From Klebsiella oxytoca NBRC 105695 (GTDB lineage Bacteria > Pseudomonadota > Gammaproteobacteria > Enterobacterales > Enterobacteriaceae), in contig NZ_BCZK01000010.1 in NCBI RefSeq assembly GCF_001598695.1, positions 183,596-247,595 of the forward strand: a stretch of 64,000 bases of DNA. Direction: 5' to 3'. Shown here one piece after another: positions 36,749-46,817 of the stretch (position 1 is the first letter of the stretch; every line of letters starts with the position of its first letter). The position numbers and the translations under genes are program-made. The notes under the pieces were generated by a model. That model was not told the DNA's origin and ran no database searches. It was given only the letters and a program-made list of their open reading frames with translations.

Positions 36749-38791
36749 CTAACTCAGCCCGCGGTTTTCCAGCATCGGCTCAATCTGCGGATCGTGTCCG
36801 CGCCACTGGCGATAAAGTTCAGCTAAATCAGTACTATTGCCGCGAGACAAAATCGCTTCGCGGAAACGCTGGCCGTTTTCACGGGTTAAACCGCCCTGCT
36901 CAACGAACCACTGGTAGCCGTCATCCGCCAGCATCTGCGTCCACAGATAAGCGTAATAGCCTGCCGCGTAGCCGCCGCCGAAAATATGCGAGAAGTAGCT
37001 GCTGCGATAGCGTGGCGGCACGGCGGGAAGATCCATTTTCTCCGCATGCAGGGCTGCGGCTTCAAAAGTATCAACGTCATCGGGTAGCTTATCCACGGCT
37101 ACGCTGTGCCAGTGCATATCCAGCAGCGCCGCCGCGAGCAGCTCACTCATATCGTAGCCTTTATTAAACTTCGCCGCGCGGAACATGCTGTCGCGAAGCG
37201 CTGCCGGCATGGCCTCGCCGGTTTGGTAATGCCGCGCATAGTGGGCAAACACCTGCGGCTCGCTGGCCCAATGTTCATAAATCTGCGAAGGAAACTCAAC
37301 AAAATCGCGTGGCGTATTGGTTCCCGACAGGCTGGCGTACTTCTGGCTGGCAAACAGCCCGTGCAGCGTATGGCCAAACTCGTGAAATAAAGTGATAACT
37401 TCATCCCAGGAAAGCAACGCGCTGTGCCCGGCTTTCGGTTTCTGATAGTTACAGACGTTGTAGATAACCGGATGCTGCGCACGCAGGGTGGATTGTTCGA
37501 CAAATACGCCCATCCACGCCCCGCCGCTTTTGCTATCCCGCGAGAAATAGTCGCCATAAAAAAGTGCGATACCCTCGCCGCTAGCGTCGATGATTTCCCA
37601 GACCCGCACGTCAGGGTGATAAACCGGGATATCGAATCGTTCCACAAAGCGAATGCCAAACAGCTGTGTCGCTGCCCAGAATACGCCATCACGCAGAACG
37701 CGCTCGAGAGCAAAATAGGGCTTAAGCTGTGCTTCATCGATAGCAAATTTCGCCCGGCGCACCTGTTCTGCGTAATAGAGCCAGTCCCACGCTGCCGCGC
37801 GGAAGTCGCCGCCTTCCTGATCGATAACCTGCTGAATATCCGCCAGCTCCTGTTCGGCTCGCGCCCGCGCCGCCGGAGCGATTCGCCGCATAAAGGCAAA
37901 CGCCTCTGCCGGGGCGCCCGCCATCTGATCGGCCATCGACCAGCTGGCAAAGTCATCTGCGCCCAGCAGTTGCGCTTTGCGCGCGCGGATTGCCGTCAAC
38001 CGCAGCACCAGCTCGCGTGTGTCATTCGCATCGCCCTTCTGATTTCGCGTCCAGCCAGCTGCAAAAAGATTTTCTCGCGTTTGCCGATCCTGCAACGAAA
38101 GCAGCGCAGGCTGCTGGGTGGTATTGAGCAGAGAAAGCAGCCAGCGTCCGCTTAACCCTTTCTCCTGCGCGGCTTCTGCCGCTGCGCTTATCTCATCATC
38201 GCTGAGACCTGTGAGCTGATGAACATAATCCACCGCCAGGCCACCCGATTTTACCGCCGCCAGCAGGCGCTGTTGGAACTGGCTTTGCAGCGCCGCCGCT
38301 TCGGTATTCAGCGCGCGCAGCGCCGCTTTTTGCTCTTCCGCAAGCGTGGCTCCCGCAAGGGTAAAGCGTTGCCAGGTTACCTCAAGGAGACGTCTGGACT
38401 CGGCGTCAAGGGAGAGCGATTCTCGCCGCTCCCACACCAGCTTCACCCGCTGAAAAAGAGCATCGTTGAGCCAGATATCGTTAGCCAGTTCAGCCAGCTC
38501 GGCGGAAAACTGCTCATCGAGTGCCTGAATGGTCGGGTTAGTCTCCGCGCCTGCCATCGCAAAAAAGACGTTGGTTACCCGCGCCAGCAGCTGACCGCTC
38601 TGCTCCAGGGCCTCCAGGGTATTGGCAAAATCAGCCGGCTGCGGGTTATTAACGATAGCGGCAATTTCTTTACGCTGGCGACGAACACCTTCGTCGAAGG
38701 CGGGTCGGTAATGGCTGACGTCAACCAGATCGAAACGCGGCGCCTGATAAGGCAGCAGGCTAACGCTGAAAAAAGGATTGTTCTCCGACAT
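36749..38791 (-). CDS. dcp: Peptidyl-dipeptidase Dcp
   Basis: 680 residues (E. coli 681). M3-family zinc metallopeptidase that removes C-terminal dipeptides in the cytoplasm. Zinc site HEFGH at His470-His474, with the third ligand Glu further on (SQIYEHWA region). The start at 38789-38791 places AGGAG six bases upstream; the earlier ATG at 38797 abuts the ribosome site. The 3' end is duplicated at 31233-31490, so this end may have been replaced when an element inserted. Confidence 0.96.
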   Translation of the reverse strand: MSENNPFFSVSLLPYQAPRFDLVDVSHYRPAFDEGVRRQRKEIAAIVNNPQPADFANTLEALEQSGQLLARVTNVFFAMAGAETNPTIQALDEQFSAELAELANDIWLNDALFQRVKLVWERRESLSLDAESRRLLEVTWQRFTLAGATLAEEQKAALRALNTEAAALQSQFQQRLLAAVKSGGLAVDYVHQLTGLSDDEISAAAEAAQEKGLSGRWLLSLLNTTQQPALLSLQDRQTRENLFAAGWTRNQKGDANDTRELVLRLTAIRARKAQLLGADDFASWSMADQMAGAPAEAFAFMRRIAPAARARAEQELADIQQVIDQEGGDFRAAAWDWLYYAEQVRRAKFAIDEAQLKPYFALERVLRDGVFWAATQLFGIRFVERFDIPVYHPDVRVWEIIDASGEGIALFYGDYFSRDSKSGGAWMGVFVEQSTLRAQHPVIYNVCNYQKPKAGHSALLSWDEVITLFHEFGHTLHGLFASQKYASLSGTNTPRDFVEFPSQIYEHWASEPQVFAHYARHYQTGEAMPAALRDSMFRAAKFNKGYDMSELLAAALLDMHWHSVAVDKLPDDVDTFEAAALHAEKMDLPAVPPRYRSSYFSHIFGGGYAAGYYAYLWTQMLADDGYQWFVEQGGLTRENGQRFREAILSRGNSTDLAELYRQWRGHDPQIEPMLENRGLS

Positions 38792-38963
38792 CTTCATCTC
38801 CTGAAAACGATTATCCTGTAAGATTAGGCAACTCATTGATTGACCGCAATCAATACTCTGTGTATCGCCGCGATCGACAACGTCTGACTGATGATTTCCA
38901 TTACCCGTCGCCGGGATCGCGTGCTATGGTATGAAGACACAAAAAGCGTTGAGGAACAGTAAG

Positions 38964-39713
38964 ATGATTATCCTGGTTACCGGAGCAACCGCGGGTTTTG
39001 GTGAAAGCATTACTCGCCGTTTTATCGCTAACGGTCACAAAGTGATTGCCACCGGGCGTCGCGAAGAACGCCTGAAAACTCTTAAGGATGAGCTGGGCGA
39101 GAATCTTTATACCGCCCAGCTGGACGTACGCAATCGCGCAGCCATCGAAGAGATGATTGCCGGGCTGCCGGCTGACTGGCAGGCGATTGATGTTCTCGTC
39201 AATAATGCCGGGCTTGCGCTGGGTCTTGAACCCGCCCATAAAGCCAGCATTGAAGACTGGGAAGACATGATTGACACCAATAACAAAGGGCTGGTTTATA
39301 TGACCCGCGCCGTTCTGCCGGGAATGGTTGAACGTAATCGCGGCCATATCATTAACATCGGCTCGGTCGCCGGCGCGTGGCCATATGCAGGCGGTAACGT
39401 CTACGGCGCGACCAAAGCGTTTGTGCGCCAGTTCAGCCTGAACCTGCGTACAGACCTGCACGGTACGGCCCTGCGCGTGACCGATATTGAACCGGGCCTG
39501 GTTGGCGGAACCGAATTCTCTAACGTGCGCTTTAAAGGTGACGACGCGAAGGCGGGTAAAGCCTACGAGAATACCGAAGCCCTGACGCCGGAAGACGTCA
39601 CCGAAGCGGTCTGGTGGGTCGCGAACCTGCCAAAACACGTCAACATCAACACCCTGGAAATGATGCCGGTCAGCCAAAGTTTTGCCGGACTGAACGTTCA
39701 CCGTCAGGGCTAA
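38964..39713 (+). CDS. ydfG: NADP-dependent 3-hydroxy acid dehydrogenase YdfG
   Basis: 249 residues (E. coli 248) of the short-chain dehydrogenase family. Cofactor motif TGATAGFGE (about 7-15), NNAG, catalytic Ser in NIGSVAG and YGATK. In E. coli it oxidises L-allo-threonine and reduces malonic semialdehyde-type substrates. ATG at 38964 with GAGGA eight to nine bases upstream; the open frame begins 11 codons earlier. Divergent from dcp, as in E. coli. Confidence 0.95.
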   Translation: MIILVTGATAGFGESITRRFIANGHKVIATGRREERLKTLKDELGENLYTAQLDVRNRAAIEEMIAGLPADWQAIDVLVNNAGLALGLEPAHKASIEDWEDMIDTNNKGLVYMTRAVLPGMVERNRGHIINIGSVAGAWPYAGGNVYGATKAFVRQFSLNLRTDLHGTALRVTDIEPGLVGGTEFSNVRFKGDDAKAGKAYENTEALTPEDVTEAVWWVANLPKHVNINTLEMMPVSQSFAGLNVHRQG

Positions 39714-39720
39714 GCTCCGT

Positions 39721-39742
39721 GACCCGGCCTGCAGGCCGGGTC
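39721..39742 (+). terminator. Perfect palindrome after ydfG
   Basis: GACCCGGCC-TGCA-GGCCGGGTC, seven bases after the ydfG stop; a long GC stem without a T-run. Likely 3' end structure of ydfG. Confidence 0.5.
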
Positions 39743-39777
39743 TGGGCTGGACGGTAAAAATCCCGTAAAATAGCGCA

Positions 39778-39792
39778 ACTACCTTATAAAAG
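39778..39792. promoter_or_regulatory. Possible RspR site before rspR
   Basis: ACTACCTTATAAAAG resembles the ACTACCATACAAG motif found before rspA and ydfI (two or three mismatches in 13), ending ten bases before the rspR ATG. This would allow autoregulation. Weak match. Confidence 0.35.
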
Positions 39793-39801
39793 TAACCATC
39801 A

Positions 39802-40488
39802 ATGGCCGCAGAAGCTCAACTGAATCCGACACAGCCCGTAAATCAGCAAATTTATCGTATCCTTCGTCGGGATATCGTCCATTGTCTGATTCCGCCCGGA
39901 ACCCCGCTTTCGGAGAAAGAAGTCTCCGTGCGCTTTGACGTTTCTCGCCAGCCGGTGCGCGAAGCCTTTATAAAACTGGCTGAAAATGGCCTGATCCAGA
40001 TCCGTCCGCAGCGCGGCAGCTACGTAAATAAGATCTCTCTCTCGCAGGTACGCAACGGTTGTTTTGTCCGCCAGGCTATCGAATGCGCCGTGGTGCGACG
40101 CGCTGCCGGAATGGTGAATGATGAGCAGCTCTACCAGCTTGAGCAAAATCTTAATCAGCAGCGCACGGCGGTTGAGCGCCAGCAGTTAACCGATTTTTTC
40201 CAGCTGGATGATGAGTTTCATCAGAAGCTTTCGCAAATTGCCGACTGCCAGCTCGCCTGGGATACCGTTGAAAACATTAAAGCCACCATTGACCGGGTGC
40301 GCTACATGAGCCTCGATCACGTCACTCCTCCCGATATGATGCTGCGCCAGCATTATGATATTTTCCAGCCGCTGGTGGCCCGCAACCCGGATGCGGTTGA
40401 AAAGGCGATGAGCCTGCATCTGCAAGAAATTAGCGAATCCGTGCTGCTGGTACGTCAGGAAAATAGCGACTGGTTTAGCGAAGAGTAA
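39802..40488 (+). CDS. rspR: GntR-family regulator RspR (YdfH)
   Basis: 228 residues of the FadR subgroup: N-terminal winged helix (about 12-75, [24 protein letters not shown]) and a helical ligand domain with metal-binding His/Asp positions ([16 protein letters not shown]). In E. coli RspR represses rspAB. Position after ydfG is conserved. Start ATG at 39802. Confidence 0.9.
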   Translation: MAAEAQLNPTQPVNQQIYRILRRDIVHCLIPPGTPLSEKEVSVRFDVSRQPVREAFIKLAENGLIQIRPQRGSYVNKISLSQVRNGCFVRQAIECAVVRRAAGMVNDEQLYQLEQNLNQQRTAVERQQLTDFFQLDDEFHQKLSQIADCQLAWDTVENIKATIDRVRYMSLDHVTPPDMMLRQHYDIFQPLVARNPDAVEKAMSLHLQEISESVLLVRQENSDWFSEE

Positions 40489-40496
40489 AATGCGTA

Positions 40497-40519
40497 GCGG
40501 CAGAACGTTTCTCTGCCGC
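40497..40519. terminator. Hairpin between rspR and the universal stress gene
   Basis: GCGGCAGA (40497-40504) / TCTGCCGC (40512-40519), seven-base loop, in the 51-bp gap of two convergent genes; lacks T-runs but could act both ways. Confidence 0.5.
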
Positions 40520-40539
40520 CAGAAACAAAATGATCGGTA

Positions 40540-40971
40540 TTATCTGACAACCAAAACCGGTATTTTGGCGTGGCGTAAAATCGACTCGGCGTTAGAGCCC
40601 AACAGATGGGTTGATATTCCCGGTTTACGGGAACCAATAACGATAACATCAAATTCTTCATTACTGCTCACCGCCAGGATTTCATCACGTACGTTGCCAA
40701 ACACCACCCTGGAGTGAATTCGCCCGGCGGGAATCGAGAACAGACGGGATATCGTCTTCATTTTTTTCTCCGACTCCTCGCGCATATAGGCTTCAAACTT
40801 ACGTATATCAGCCGCAAAGCCGCGCAATATTGAGCTACTGCTGTTCGGCAGAACGTTGAGCAGCGTTATTTCACCTTCATCCGCTGAGGCCAAAAACTCG
40901 GCATGACGCACCGCCTTATCACTTAAATCCATTTCAAAAACGTCTACTGGCAACAAAATTTTTTTGTACAT
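40540..40971 (-). CDS. Universal stress protein, UspF/UspG-type
   Basis: 143 residues with one Usp domain. Nucleotide loop GSRKPGISTHLLGSNAES (G-2x-G-9x-G-S/T, about residues 113-130), so an ATP-binding type. Opens MYKKILLPVDVFEMDLSDKA. It occupies the spot where E. coli has ydfZ. AT-rich upstream region of 268 bp (40972-41239) without a gene. Confidence 0.88.
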   Translation of the reverse strand: MYKKILLPVDVFEMDLSDKAVRHAEFLASADEGEITLLNVLPNSSSSILRGFAADIRKFEAYMREESEKKMKTISRLFSIPAGRIHSRVVFGNVRDEILAVSSNEEFDVIVIGSRKPGISTHLLGSNAESILRHAKIPVLVVR

Positions 40972-41239
40972 AGACCGTTCTCCTTTTTTCTGAGGAAACT
41001 TAGTAAGTTAACTCATCATGCCATAGTTACTTCAGCAGGTGAATGATAAATCACCCAAATAAATACTTTAGAGATTAAAATAAACGCCAATTATTTATAC
41101 TTAACTGTTGTTAGATAAAGTTATGTATATTCAACGATCTGGATCAAGATTTATTATTTAAACAGCCCTCCCTGAACATAAAAATAGTGTTCAGAAATGG
41201 TATGTAACAGTAATGCCGCCATCATCGGCGGCACCATGT

Positions 41240-42703
41240 TTAGTTCTCCTGAGCCCAGGCGGCAACGGTCGCTTTGGCTCCGTGTTTTTTCAGCGACAGA
41301 TAAGCGCGCGTAACCTCATTAACAAACCGGGGCTCCTGGCTCAGGTCCTGGCCGAAAATAGCCTCAATGCCCATCAGCGCTTTAACTCGCTCTTCTCCGT
41401 CCGCGCTATTTTGGACAGTCTGCTGGATGATCGGCAATAGCGGATCGGAAATTTCAATTTCCTGCCCCCGGTCGTCCACCCCGCTGACGTAGCGCATCCA
41501 GCCGGCAACGCCCATCGCCAGCAGCGTAAAGTCGCTGCCATGAACCAGGTGCCAGCGAATCGAATCCAGCATCCGCTGCGGTAGCTTCTGACTGCCGTCC
41601 ATGGCTATCTGCCAGGTACGGTGCTGCAGCGCCGGGTTGCTATAGCGATCGATCAACAGGCCGGCATAGCGTGCCAGATCAACGCCCTGCACGCTTAGCG
41701 TCGGCGCCTGCTCAGTCATCATCAGCGCATGCGCGGCGCGGCGATAGTTGTCGTCCAGCATGCAGTCATTAATATGCTGGTAGCCGGCCAGATAGCCCAG
41801 CCAGGCAAGGAAAGAGTGGCTGCCGTTTAGCATACGCAGCTTCATCTCTTCAAACGGCAGCACGTCAGAGACCAGTTCGGCGCCGGCTTTCTCCCATTCT
41901 GGACGACCGGCGACAAAGTTATCTTCGATGACCCACTGGCGAAACGGCTCACAGGCGACGCCCGCCGGGTCACGAACGCCGGTAAGCTGCTCAATTTTCT
42001 CTAATGTATCGGCCGTTACCGCCGGAACGATGCGGTCCACCATAGTGGAGGGAAAAGTGACATTACGCGCAATCCACTCGGCTAACTCAGCATCGACAGC
42101 GTTAGCATAGGCGCAGACGACATTACGCATTACGTGACCGTTTTCCGGCATATTATCGCAGGACATGACGCTGAACGGCGGCAGTCCTGCTGCTTTGCGC
42201 CGCGCCAGCGCTTCAACCACCACGCCCGGCGCAGATTTCGGTTGATGAGGATGTTGTAAATCGGCAGCAATTAACGGATGGTCCAGCTGCAGCTGGCCGC
42301 TGGCCGGAGAGTGGCAGTAGCCCTTTTCAGTAATGGTCAGTGACACAATCGCGACCTGGGGCTCGCACATTTTCGCCAGGACGCTTTCCAGGCCATCCAC
42401 CTGGGCATGTATCGCCTGCTTAACCACGCCAACAACGCGAGCGGTCCAGGCATCGGCCGACATTTCCGCGACGGTATAAAGTAAATCCTGCTGCTGCAGG
42501 TCGGCAATCTGCTGTTCGCCGCCGATCAGGTTTACCTCAATATAACCCCAGTCGCTGTCGTGCTCCGTCGCCAGAATATCTGTATATACGGCCTGATGCG
42601 CGCGATGAAATGCGCCAAAGCCCAGATGGACAATGCGCGGAACGAGACGGTTACGATCGTAGGATGGCAGCGTGGCATGCGCTGTTAAAAGCATATTTTC
42701 CAT
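41240..42703 (-). CDS. ydfI: Mannitol dehydrogenase-family oxidoreductase YdfI
   Basis: 487 residues (E. coli 486). NAD-dependent long-chain polyol/hexuronate dehydrogenase: N-terminal cofactor domain with [14 protein letters not shown] (about 25-38), catalytic Lys/Asn/His region [13 protein letters not shown]. Probable substrate a hexonate or fructuronate-like sugar acid. The start at 42703 has AGAG five bases upstream; another ATG lies four codons earlier. Its own promoter carries the motif shared with rspA. Confidence 0.9.
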   Translation of the reverse strand: MENMLLTAHATLPSYDRNRLVPRIVHLGFGAFHRAHQAVYTDILATEHDSDWGYIEVNLIGGEQQIADLQQQDLLYTVAEMSADAWTARVVGVVKQAIHAQVDGLESVLAKMCEPQVAIVSLTITEKGYCHSPASGQLQLDHPLIAADLQHPHQPKSAPGVVVEALARRKAAGLPPFSVMSCDNMPENGHVMRNVVCAYANAVDAELAEWIARNVTFPSTMVDRIVPAVTADTLEKIEQLTGVRDPAGVACEPFRQWVIEDNFVAGRPEWEKAGAELVSDVLPFEEMKLRMLNGSHSFLAWLGYLAGYQHINDCMLDDNYRRAAHALMMTEQAPTLSVQGVDLARYAGLLIDRYSNPALQHRTWQIAMDGSQKLPQRMLDSIRWHLVHGSDFTLLAMGVAGWMRYVSGVDDRGQEIEISDPLLPIIQQTVQNSADGEERVKALMGIEAIFGQDLSQEPRFVNEVTRAYLSLKKHGAKATVAAWAQEN

Positions 42704-42807
42704 GGTGGCTCTCATATTTATGATTTCTGAATCCCCACGTGAAGTGAGAATGGGCTGTTGATATAAACCCTCTCATGCAACCGGTATGATATCCTTGACC
42801 TTTATCA

Positions 42808-42820
42808 ACTACCATACAAG
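42808..42820. promoter_or_regulatory. Probable RspR operator upstream of ydfI
   Basis: ACTACCATACAAG, identical to 46661-46673 before rspA, about 105 bases upstream of ydfI. It resembles GntR/FadR-type operators (CTTGTATGGTAGT on the other strand). Confidence 0.6.
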
Positions 42821-42864
42821 ACAGAGTGGGTTATTTACCGTGCTATTTCAGGCACTAAAAGCGT

Positions 42865-42891
42865 AAAAAATGCCGGGCTAAAGGCCCGGCA
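42865..42891 (-). terminator. Rho-independent terminator of the rspA-rspB-ydfJ transcript
   Basis: Minus strand TGCCGGGC / GCCCGGCA (42884-42891 with 42871-42878), five-base loop, then six Ts. 47 bases beyond the ydfJ stop; it separates ydfJ from ydfI. Confidence 0.88.
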
Positions 42892-42937
42892 GATTGTTAT
42901 TTTTGGCTATCATCATTCGGTGCGGAATGTATGCTGC

Positions 42938-44314
42938 TTAAATATATTGTCCGTTGCCCACCGCTTTATTCTGCGGTGCGCAATCCGCTGCATCATTCAG
43001 CAAGCTCAGATCGCGATCGCGAACTTCAGGCATCAGGATGGCAGAAATTAAGCCGATGATTGAGTAGCACACCAGCATAACAACAATGGGCATCCATGAA
43101 CCGGTCATATTACAGAAGATACCGGCCAGAACAGGACCAAAGCCAACCGCGACTAAACCACCCGCCTCTTTAGAGATTGCCATGCGGGTAAAGCGGTTAC
43201 GTGAGCCGAATATTTCAGCCATCGTAATATTTTCCAGCGCAAACAGGCCTAATACAGCGACGTTATGAATAACGATTAATGACGCCATAATGGTGCTCGC
43301 GCTGTAGCTTTTATCAACAATAATCGACAGCATCGGCCAGGCCAGAATAATGGCTGAAATATTGATGATAATATAAGGGATGCGGCGCCCTACTTTATCT
43401 GACAGCCAGCCCAGGAATGGAATGGTGATAAAACCAATCACGGAGCTGATCATTAGCGCATCGGTGGGGATACCTTTATCAAACATTAAGGTTTGAACCA
43501 GATAGCCCGCCAGGAACGTTTGCAACAGCCCTGAATTTCCGGCCTGCCCAAAGCGCAGCCCCGTGGCCAGCCAGAAAGACTTACTTTTCAGCATTGCGCT
43601 GAAGGAGCCTTCCTGAGCGGCCACTCCATTTTGCAGACTGCCTTCTTCACTCACCTTTTCAAATACCGGGCTTTCTTTCAGATTGAGGCGCAGCCAGATG
43701 GCAAAGATCATCACCACTACGCTTGCGAGGAACGGCACACGCCATCCCCACGCGACGAGCTGTTCGCGATCCAGCACGAAGAACATCACCGCCCAGATAG
43801 CCGTAGCGCTTAAGGTACCGCAGTTGGTTCCCATCGCTACCAGCGAAGAGATAATTCCGCGCTTACCTTTCGGCGCATATTCCGCCAGCATGGTGCCCGC
43901 ACCGGATATTTCAGCGCCCGCGCCCAGTCCCTGAATAATGCGTAATGTGACCAGCAATACCGGCGCTAAAATCCCCACCTGCGCATAGGTTGGCAGCACG
44001 CCAATGAGCGTAGTGCAAATACCCATCATCGTGATGGTAATAAACAGGACTTTCTTACGCCCAATACGGTCGCCCATTTTACCGAAAATAAAGGCGCCGA
44101 CGATGCGCGCAATATAGCCTGCGCCGTAGGTGCCCATCGCCAGAATAAGCGCCATAGCGGCAGATTGCTCCGGGAAAAATATCTCGTGGAAAACCAGCGC
44201 TGCGCCCAGGGAATAGAGCTGGAAATCCATAAACTCCAGCGCAGTACCTAACCAACCAGATACGGCTGCACGAATGAGATCGGAAGTGGTTCTCTCATTT
44301 TTAACGGTAGTCAT
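42938..44314 (-). CDS. ydfJ: MFS transporter YdfJ, intact
   Basis: 458 residues, about twelve hydrophobic segments; metabolite:H+ symporter (SHS/MHS) subfamily with GKMGDRIGRKKVLF in loop 2-3 and RIIQGLGAGAEISGAG in helix 4. In E. coli K-12 the gene is broken by the Qin prophage; here it is full length and adjoins rspB (43 bp). Substrate unknown; a sugar acid is likely given rspAB. Confidence 0.88.
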   Translation of the reverse strand: MTTVKNERTTSDLIRAAVSGWLGTALEFMDFQLYSLGAALVFHEIFFPEQSAAMALILAMGTYGAGYIARIVGAFIFGKMGDRIGRKKVLFITITMMGICTTLIGVLPTYAQVGILAPVLLVTLRIIQGLGAGAEISGAGTMLAEYAPKGKRGIISSLVAMGTNCGTLSATAIWAVMFFVLDREQLVAWGWRVPFLASVVVMIFAIWLRLNLKESPVFEKVSEEGSLQNGVAAQEGSFSAMLKSKSFWLATGLRFGQAGNSGLLQTFLAGYLVQTLMFDKGIPTDALMISSVIGFITIPFLGWLSDKVGRRIPYIIINISAIILAWPMLSIIVDKSYSASTIMASLIVIHNVAVLGLFALENITMAEIFGSRNRFTRMAISKEAGGLVAVGFGPVLAGIFCNMTGSWMPIVVMLVCYSIIGLISAILMPEVRDRDLSLLNDAADCAPQNKAVGNGQYI

Positions 44315-44357
44315 AATGATTATCTCTAATTGTAGGGTACAAAGTCCGCACCTGTTA

Positions 44358-45377
44358 TTATTGCCCGAAGGTTAATAAAACCTTGCAGCAACGTTTTCTG
44401 TCATTTTCAAAAAGCTCAAGAGCGTCAACAACGTGTTGATACGCAAATTCGTGGGTAATCAACTCCTGCGGATCAATTAACCCTTGTTTTAACCAATCAA
44501 TGACCACGGGGAATTTATTGGCGTTAAGCCGCGATGAGAAAATCGACAGTTCTTTCCCCGTAATTCCTTGCTGCGCCACCTGCGAAGGCTCAGTCGAGAA
44601 GCCCATCAAGACAATTCTCGCCGCCGGCGAGGCCAGGGTAACCGCCTCTTGTAAAATAGAGGGATGGCAGGCCGCATCAATGATCAGCGTCGGAAGGATC
44701 CCCTGCGCCTTCAGCGTGTCAGCCAGAGGCTCATTGCTGTTGTTAATTACCCAATCCGCTCCGTTACGCTCGGCCATCTGCAGGCGTTCATCGATGCGGT
44801 CGACAACGATAACCTGCTTAACGCGGTACACCCGCTTCAGCACCTGTATGGTCGTCAGGCCCATAGGACCCGCGCCGTATACCAGCGCAATATCCTGGTC
44901 GGTCGGCGAAACGTGCCCGGTAACGTTGGCCGCAATAGTGAAAGGCTCAATCATCACCGCATCCTTGTCGGAAACGTTGTCAGGCACCCGCCAGGCATTT
45001 TTCGCCGGCACCACCGCGTATTCGCTAAACCCCCCGTCCCGATGCACGCCAAGCACCACTAACGAAGTGCAGACGTTCGGCTTGCCCACGGAACAGGGGT
45101 AGCAATGACCGCAGCTAATGACCGGATCAACGCTCACGCGCTGGCCGATGGCTTTGTCGGTAACGCCCTCGCCAATGGCGTCGATAACGCCAAAAAATTC
45201 ATGGCCTATCACCCGCGGGTATTTGGCAAACGGATTATGTCCACGGTAAATATGGCTATCGGAACCGCATATTCCCGCCAGTTTCACCTTAACCCGTACT
45301 TCTCCTGCGGCAGGTTGCGGGAGCGGACGCTCTTCAATCACCAGTTCATTCGGCTGACGAATTACGATACTATTCAT
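44358..45377 (-). CDS. rspB: Zinc-type alcohol dehydrogenase RspB
   Basis: 339 residues of the medium-chain dehydrogenase family. Catalytic zinc residues Cys and His (GICGSDSHIYRGH, GHEFFG), structural zinc Cys cluster CGHCYPCSVGKPNVC, Rossmann motif VYGAGPMGLTT. In E. coli RspAB were linked to homoserine lactone sensing; the real substrate is probably a sugar acid such as L-gulonate. 15 bases after rspA. Confidence 0.93.
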   Translation of the reverse strand: MNSIVIRQPNELVIEERPLPQPAAGEVRVKVKLAGICGSDSHIYRGHNPFAKYPRVIGHEFFGVIDAIGEGVTDKAIGQRVSVDPVISCGHCYPCSVGKPNVCTSLVVLGVHRDGGFSEYAVVPAKNAWRVPDNVSDKDAVMIEPFTIAANVTGHVSPTDQDIALVYGAGPMGLTTIQVLKRVYRVKQVIVVDRIDERLQMAERNGADWVINNSNEPLADTLKAQGILPTLIIDAACHPSILQEAVTLASPAARIVLMGFSTEPSQVAQQGITGKELSIFSSRLNANKFPVVIDWLKQGLIDPQELITHEFAYQHVVDALELFENDRKRCCKVLLTFGQ

Positions 45378-45392
45378 TTGTTATTTCCTTCG

Positions 45393-46607
45393 TTACCAGT
45401 TCCACAACGTGCCGTCTTCCAGACGTGCGACAGGCAGATAAGCCGGTTCATAGGGGTATTTCGCGGCCAGTTTTTCATCAAATTCGATACCGAGTCCTGG
45501 TTTTTCCCCCGGGTGCATATAGCCGTTATCAAATGTCCAGCTATGCGGGAAAACTTCCAGCATCTGCTCGGAGTAGCCCATATATTCCTGTACGCCGAAA
45601 TTCGGTACCCACAGGTCGAAATGCAGCGCGGCGGCCATGCAGACCGGAGAGAGATCGGACGGCCCGTGCGAGCCGGTGCGCACCTGATAAAGCGAGGCGA
45701 AATCGGCAATCCGCCGCATTCCTGTAATCCCGCCAGCGTGAGTGATGGTGGTACGGATATAGTCAATCAGCTGCTCTTCAATCAGCTGTTTACAGTCCCA
45801 GATGCTGTTGAACACTTCTCCAACGGCAATCGGCGTGACGGTATGCTGACGAATTAAACGGAAGCACTCCTGGTTTTCTGCCGGGGTCGGGTCTTCCATC
45901 CAGAACAGGCGGTACTCTTCAATGCTTTTGCCAAAACGCGCCGCTTCGATCGGCGTCAGGCGATGGTGCATGTCGTGCAGCAGATGCTCGTCAAAACCGA
46001 ACTTTTCGCGCACGGCGGCAAACAGGCGTGGAGTGAAATCGAGATACTTTTCGGTGGACCATAGCTGTTCTTCCGGCCACTGGCCTTTCGTTGCCGGTTC
46101 GTAGGCCTGGCCTTTACCTTTCGCCATACCGTAAGTGGTTTTCATTCCCGGCACGCCGCACTGCACGCGAATCGCTTTAAACCCCATCTCTTTATGGCGC
46201 GCGTAGTCGTCCAGCACTTCGTCAATAGAGTGGCCGGTGGTATGGCAATAAACCATGACCCCTTCCCGCGAAGCCCCGCCCAGCAGCTGATACAGCGGCA
46301 TACCCGCAGCCTTCGCTTTGATATCCCACAGCGCCATATCGATAGCGGAAATCGCCGACATCGTGACCGGGCCGCGACGCCAGTAGGCGCCCTTGTAGAA
46401 AAACTGCCAGATATCTTCTATGCGGTGCGCATCGCGGCCAATCAGCTGCGAGCAGAGGTGATCCCGCAGATACGATGCAACGGACAGCTCGCGGCCGTTT
46501 AGCGTCGCGTCACCTAAACCGACGATACCATCATCAGTGGTGATCTTAAGGGTGACGAAGTTGCGTCCCGGGCAGGTGACGAAAACTTCAGCGGCAACGA
46601 TCTTCAT
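45393..46607 (-). CDS. rspA: Mannonate dehydratase-family protein RspA
   Basis: 404 residues, enolase superfamily. Metal-ligand and catalytic pattern of the mannonate dehydratase subgroup: [37 protein letters not shown] and the C-terminal [11 protein letters not shown]. RspA acts weakly on D-mannonate. Start ATG at 46605-46607; GAAGAA stretch upstream. First gene of rspA-rspB-ydfJ. Confidence 0.94.
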   Translation of the reverse strand: MKIVAAEVFVTCPGRNFVTLKITTDDGIVGLGDATLNGRELSVASYLRDHLCSQLIGRDAHRIEDIWQFFYKGAYWRRGPVTMSAISAIDMALWDIKAKAAGMPLYQLLGGASREGVMVYCHTTGHSIDEVLDDYARHKEMGFKAIRVQCGVPGMKTTYGMAKGKGQAYEPATKGQWPEEQLWSTEKYLDFTPRLFAAVREKFGFDEHLLHDMHHRLTPIEAARFGKSIEEYRLFWMEDPTPAENQECFRLIRQHTVTPIAVGEVFNSIWDCKQLIEEQLIDYIRTTITHAGGITGMRRIADFASLYQVRTGSHGPSDLSPVCMAAALHFDLWVPNFGVQEYMGYSEQMLEVFPHSWTFDNGYMHPGEKPGLGIEFDEKLAAKYPYEPAYLPVARLEDGTLWNW

Positions 46608-46660
46608 TTCTTCTTCCTTACTTCTATGCGGTTAGTGAACAAAATTAAAACATCAGACCT

Positions 46661-46673
46661 ACTACCATACAAG
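46661..46673. promoter_or_regulatory. Probable RspR operator upstream of rspA
   Basis: ACTACCATACAAG followed by TATAACG, 54 bases before the rspA start; identical 13-mer at 42808 before ydfI. Confidence 0.65.
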
Positions 46674-46770
46674 TATAACGATCGAAAAAGACGCGACAGA
46701 TCACATTATCTCAGCGCGGTCAGGGAGGGTATAAACGGAGAAGGAATGGGCTAATGCACAAGACAAAGAG

Positions 46771-46802
46771 GCCGGGATAGCGGTATTTACCCCGGCTTTT
46801 TT
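46771..46802. terminator. Terminator hairpin between ynfA and rspA
   Basis: GCCGGG (46771-46776) / CCCGGC (46791-46796) followed by TTTTTT on the plus strand and by CCTCTTTG on the minus strand. Given gene directions it serves ynfA on the minus strand, though its better T-run is on the plus strand. Confidence 0.55.
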
Positions 46803-46817
46803 AACAGAAAAGAAGGG

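Noticed and set aside
38901..39701. 266-codon minus-strand frame opposite ydfG
   Set aside because: Complement of a well-supported SDR gene; codon pattern is that of a shadow.
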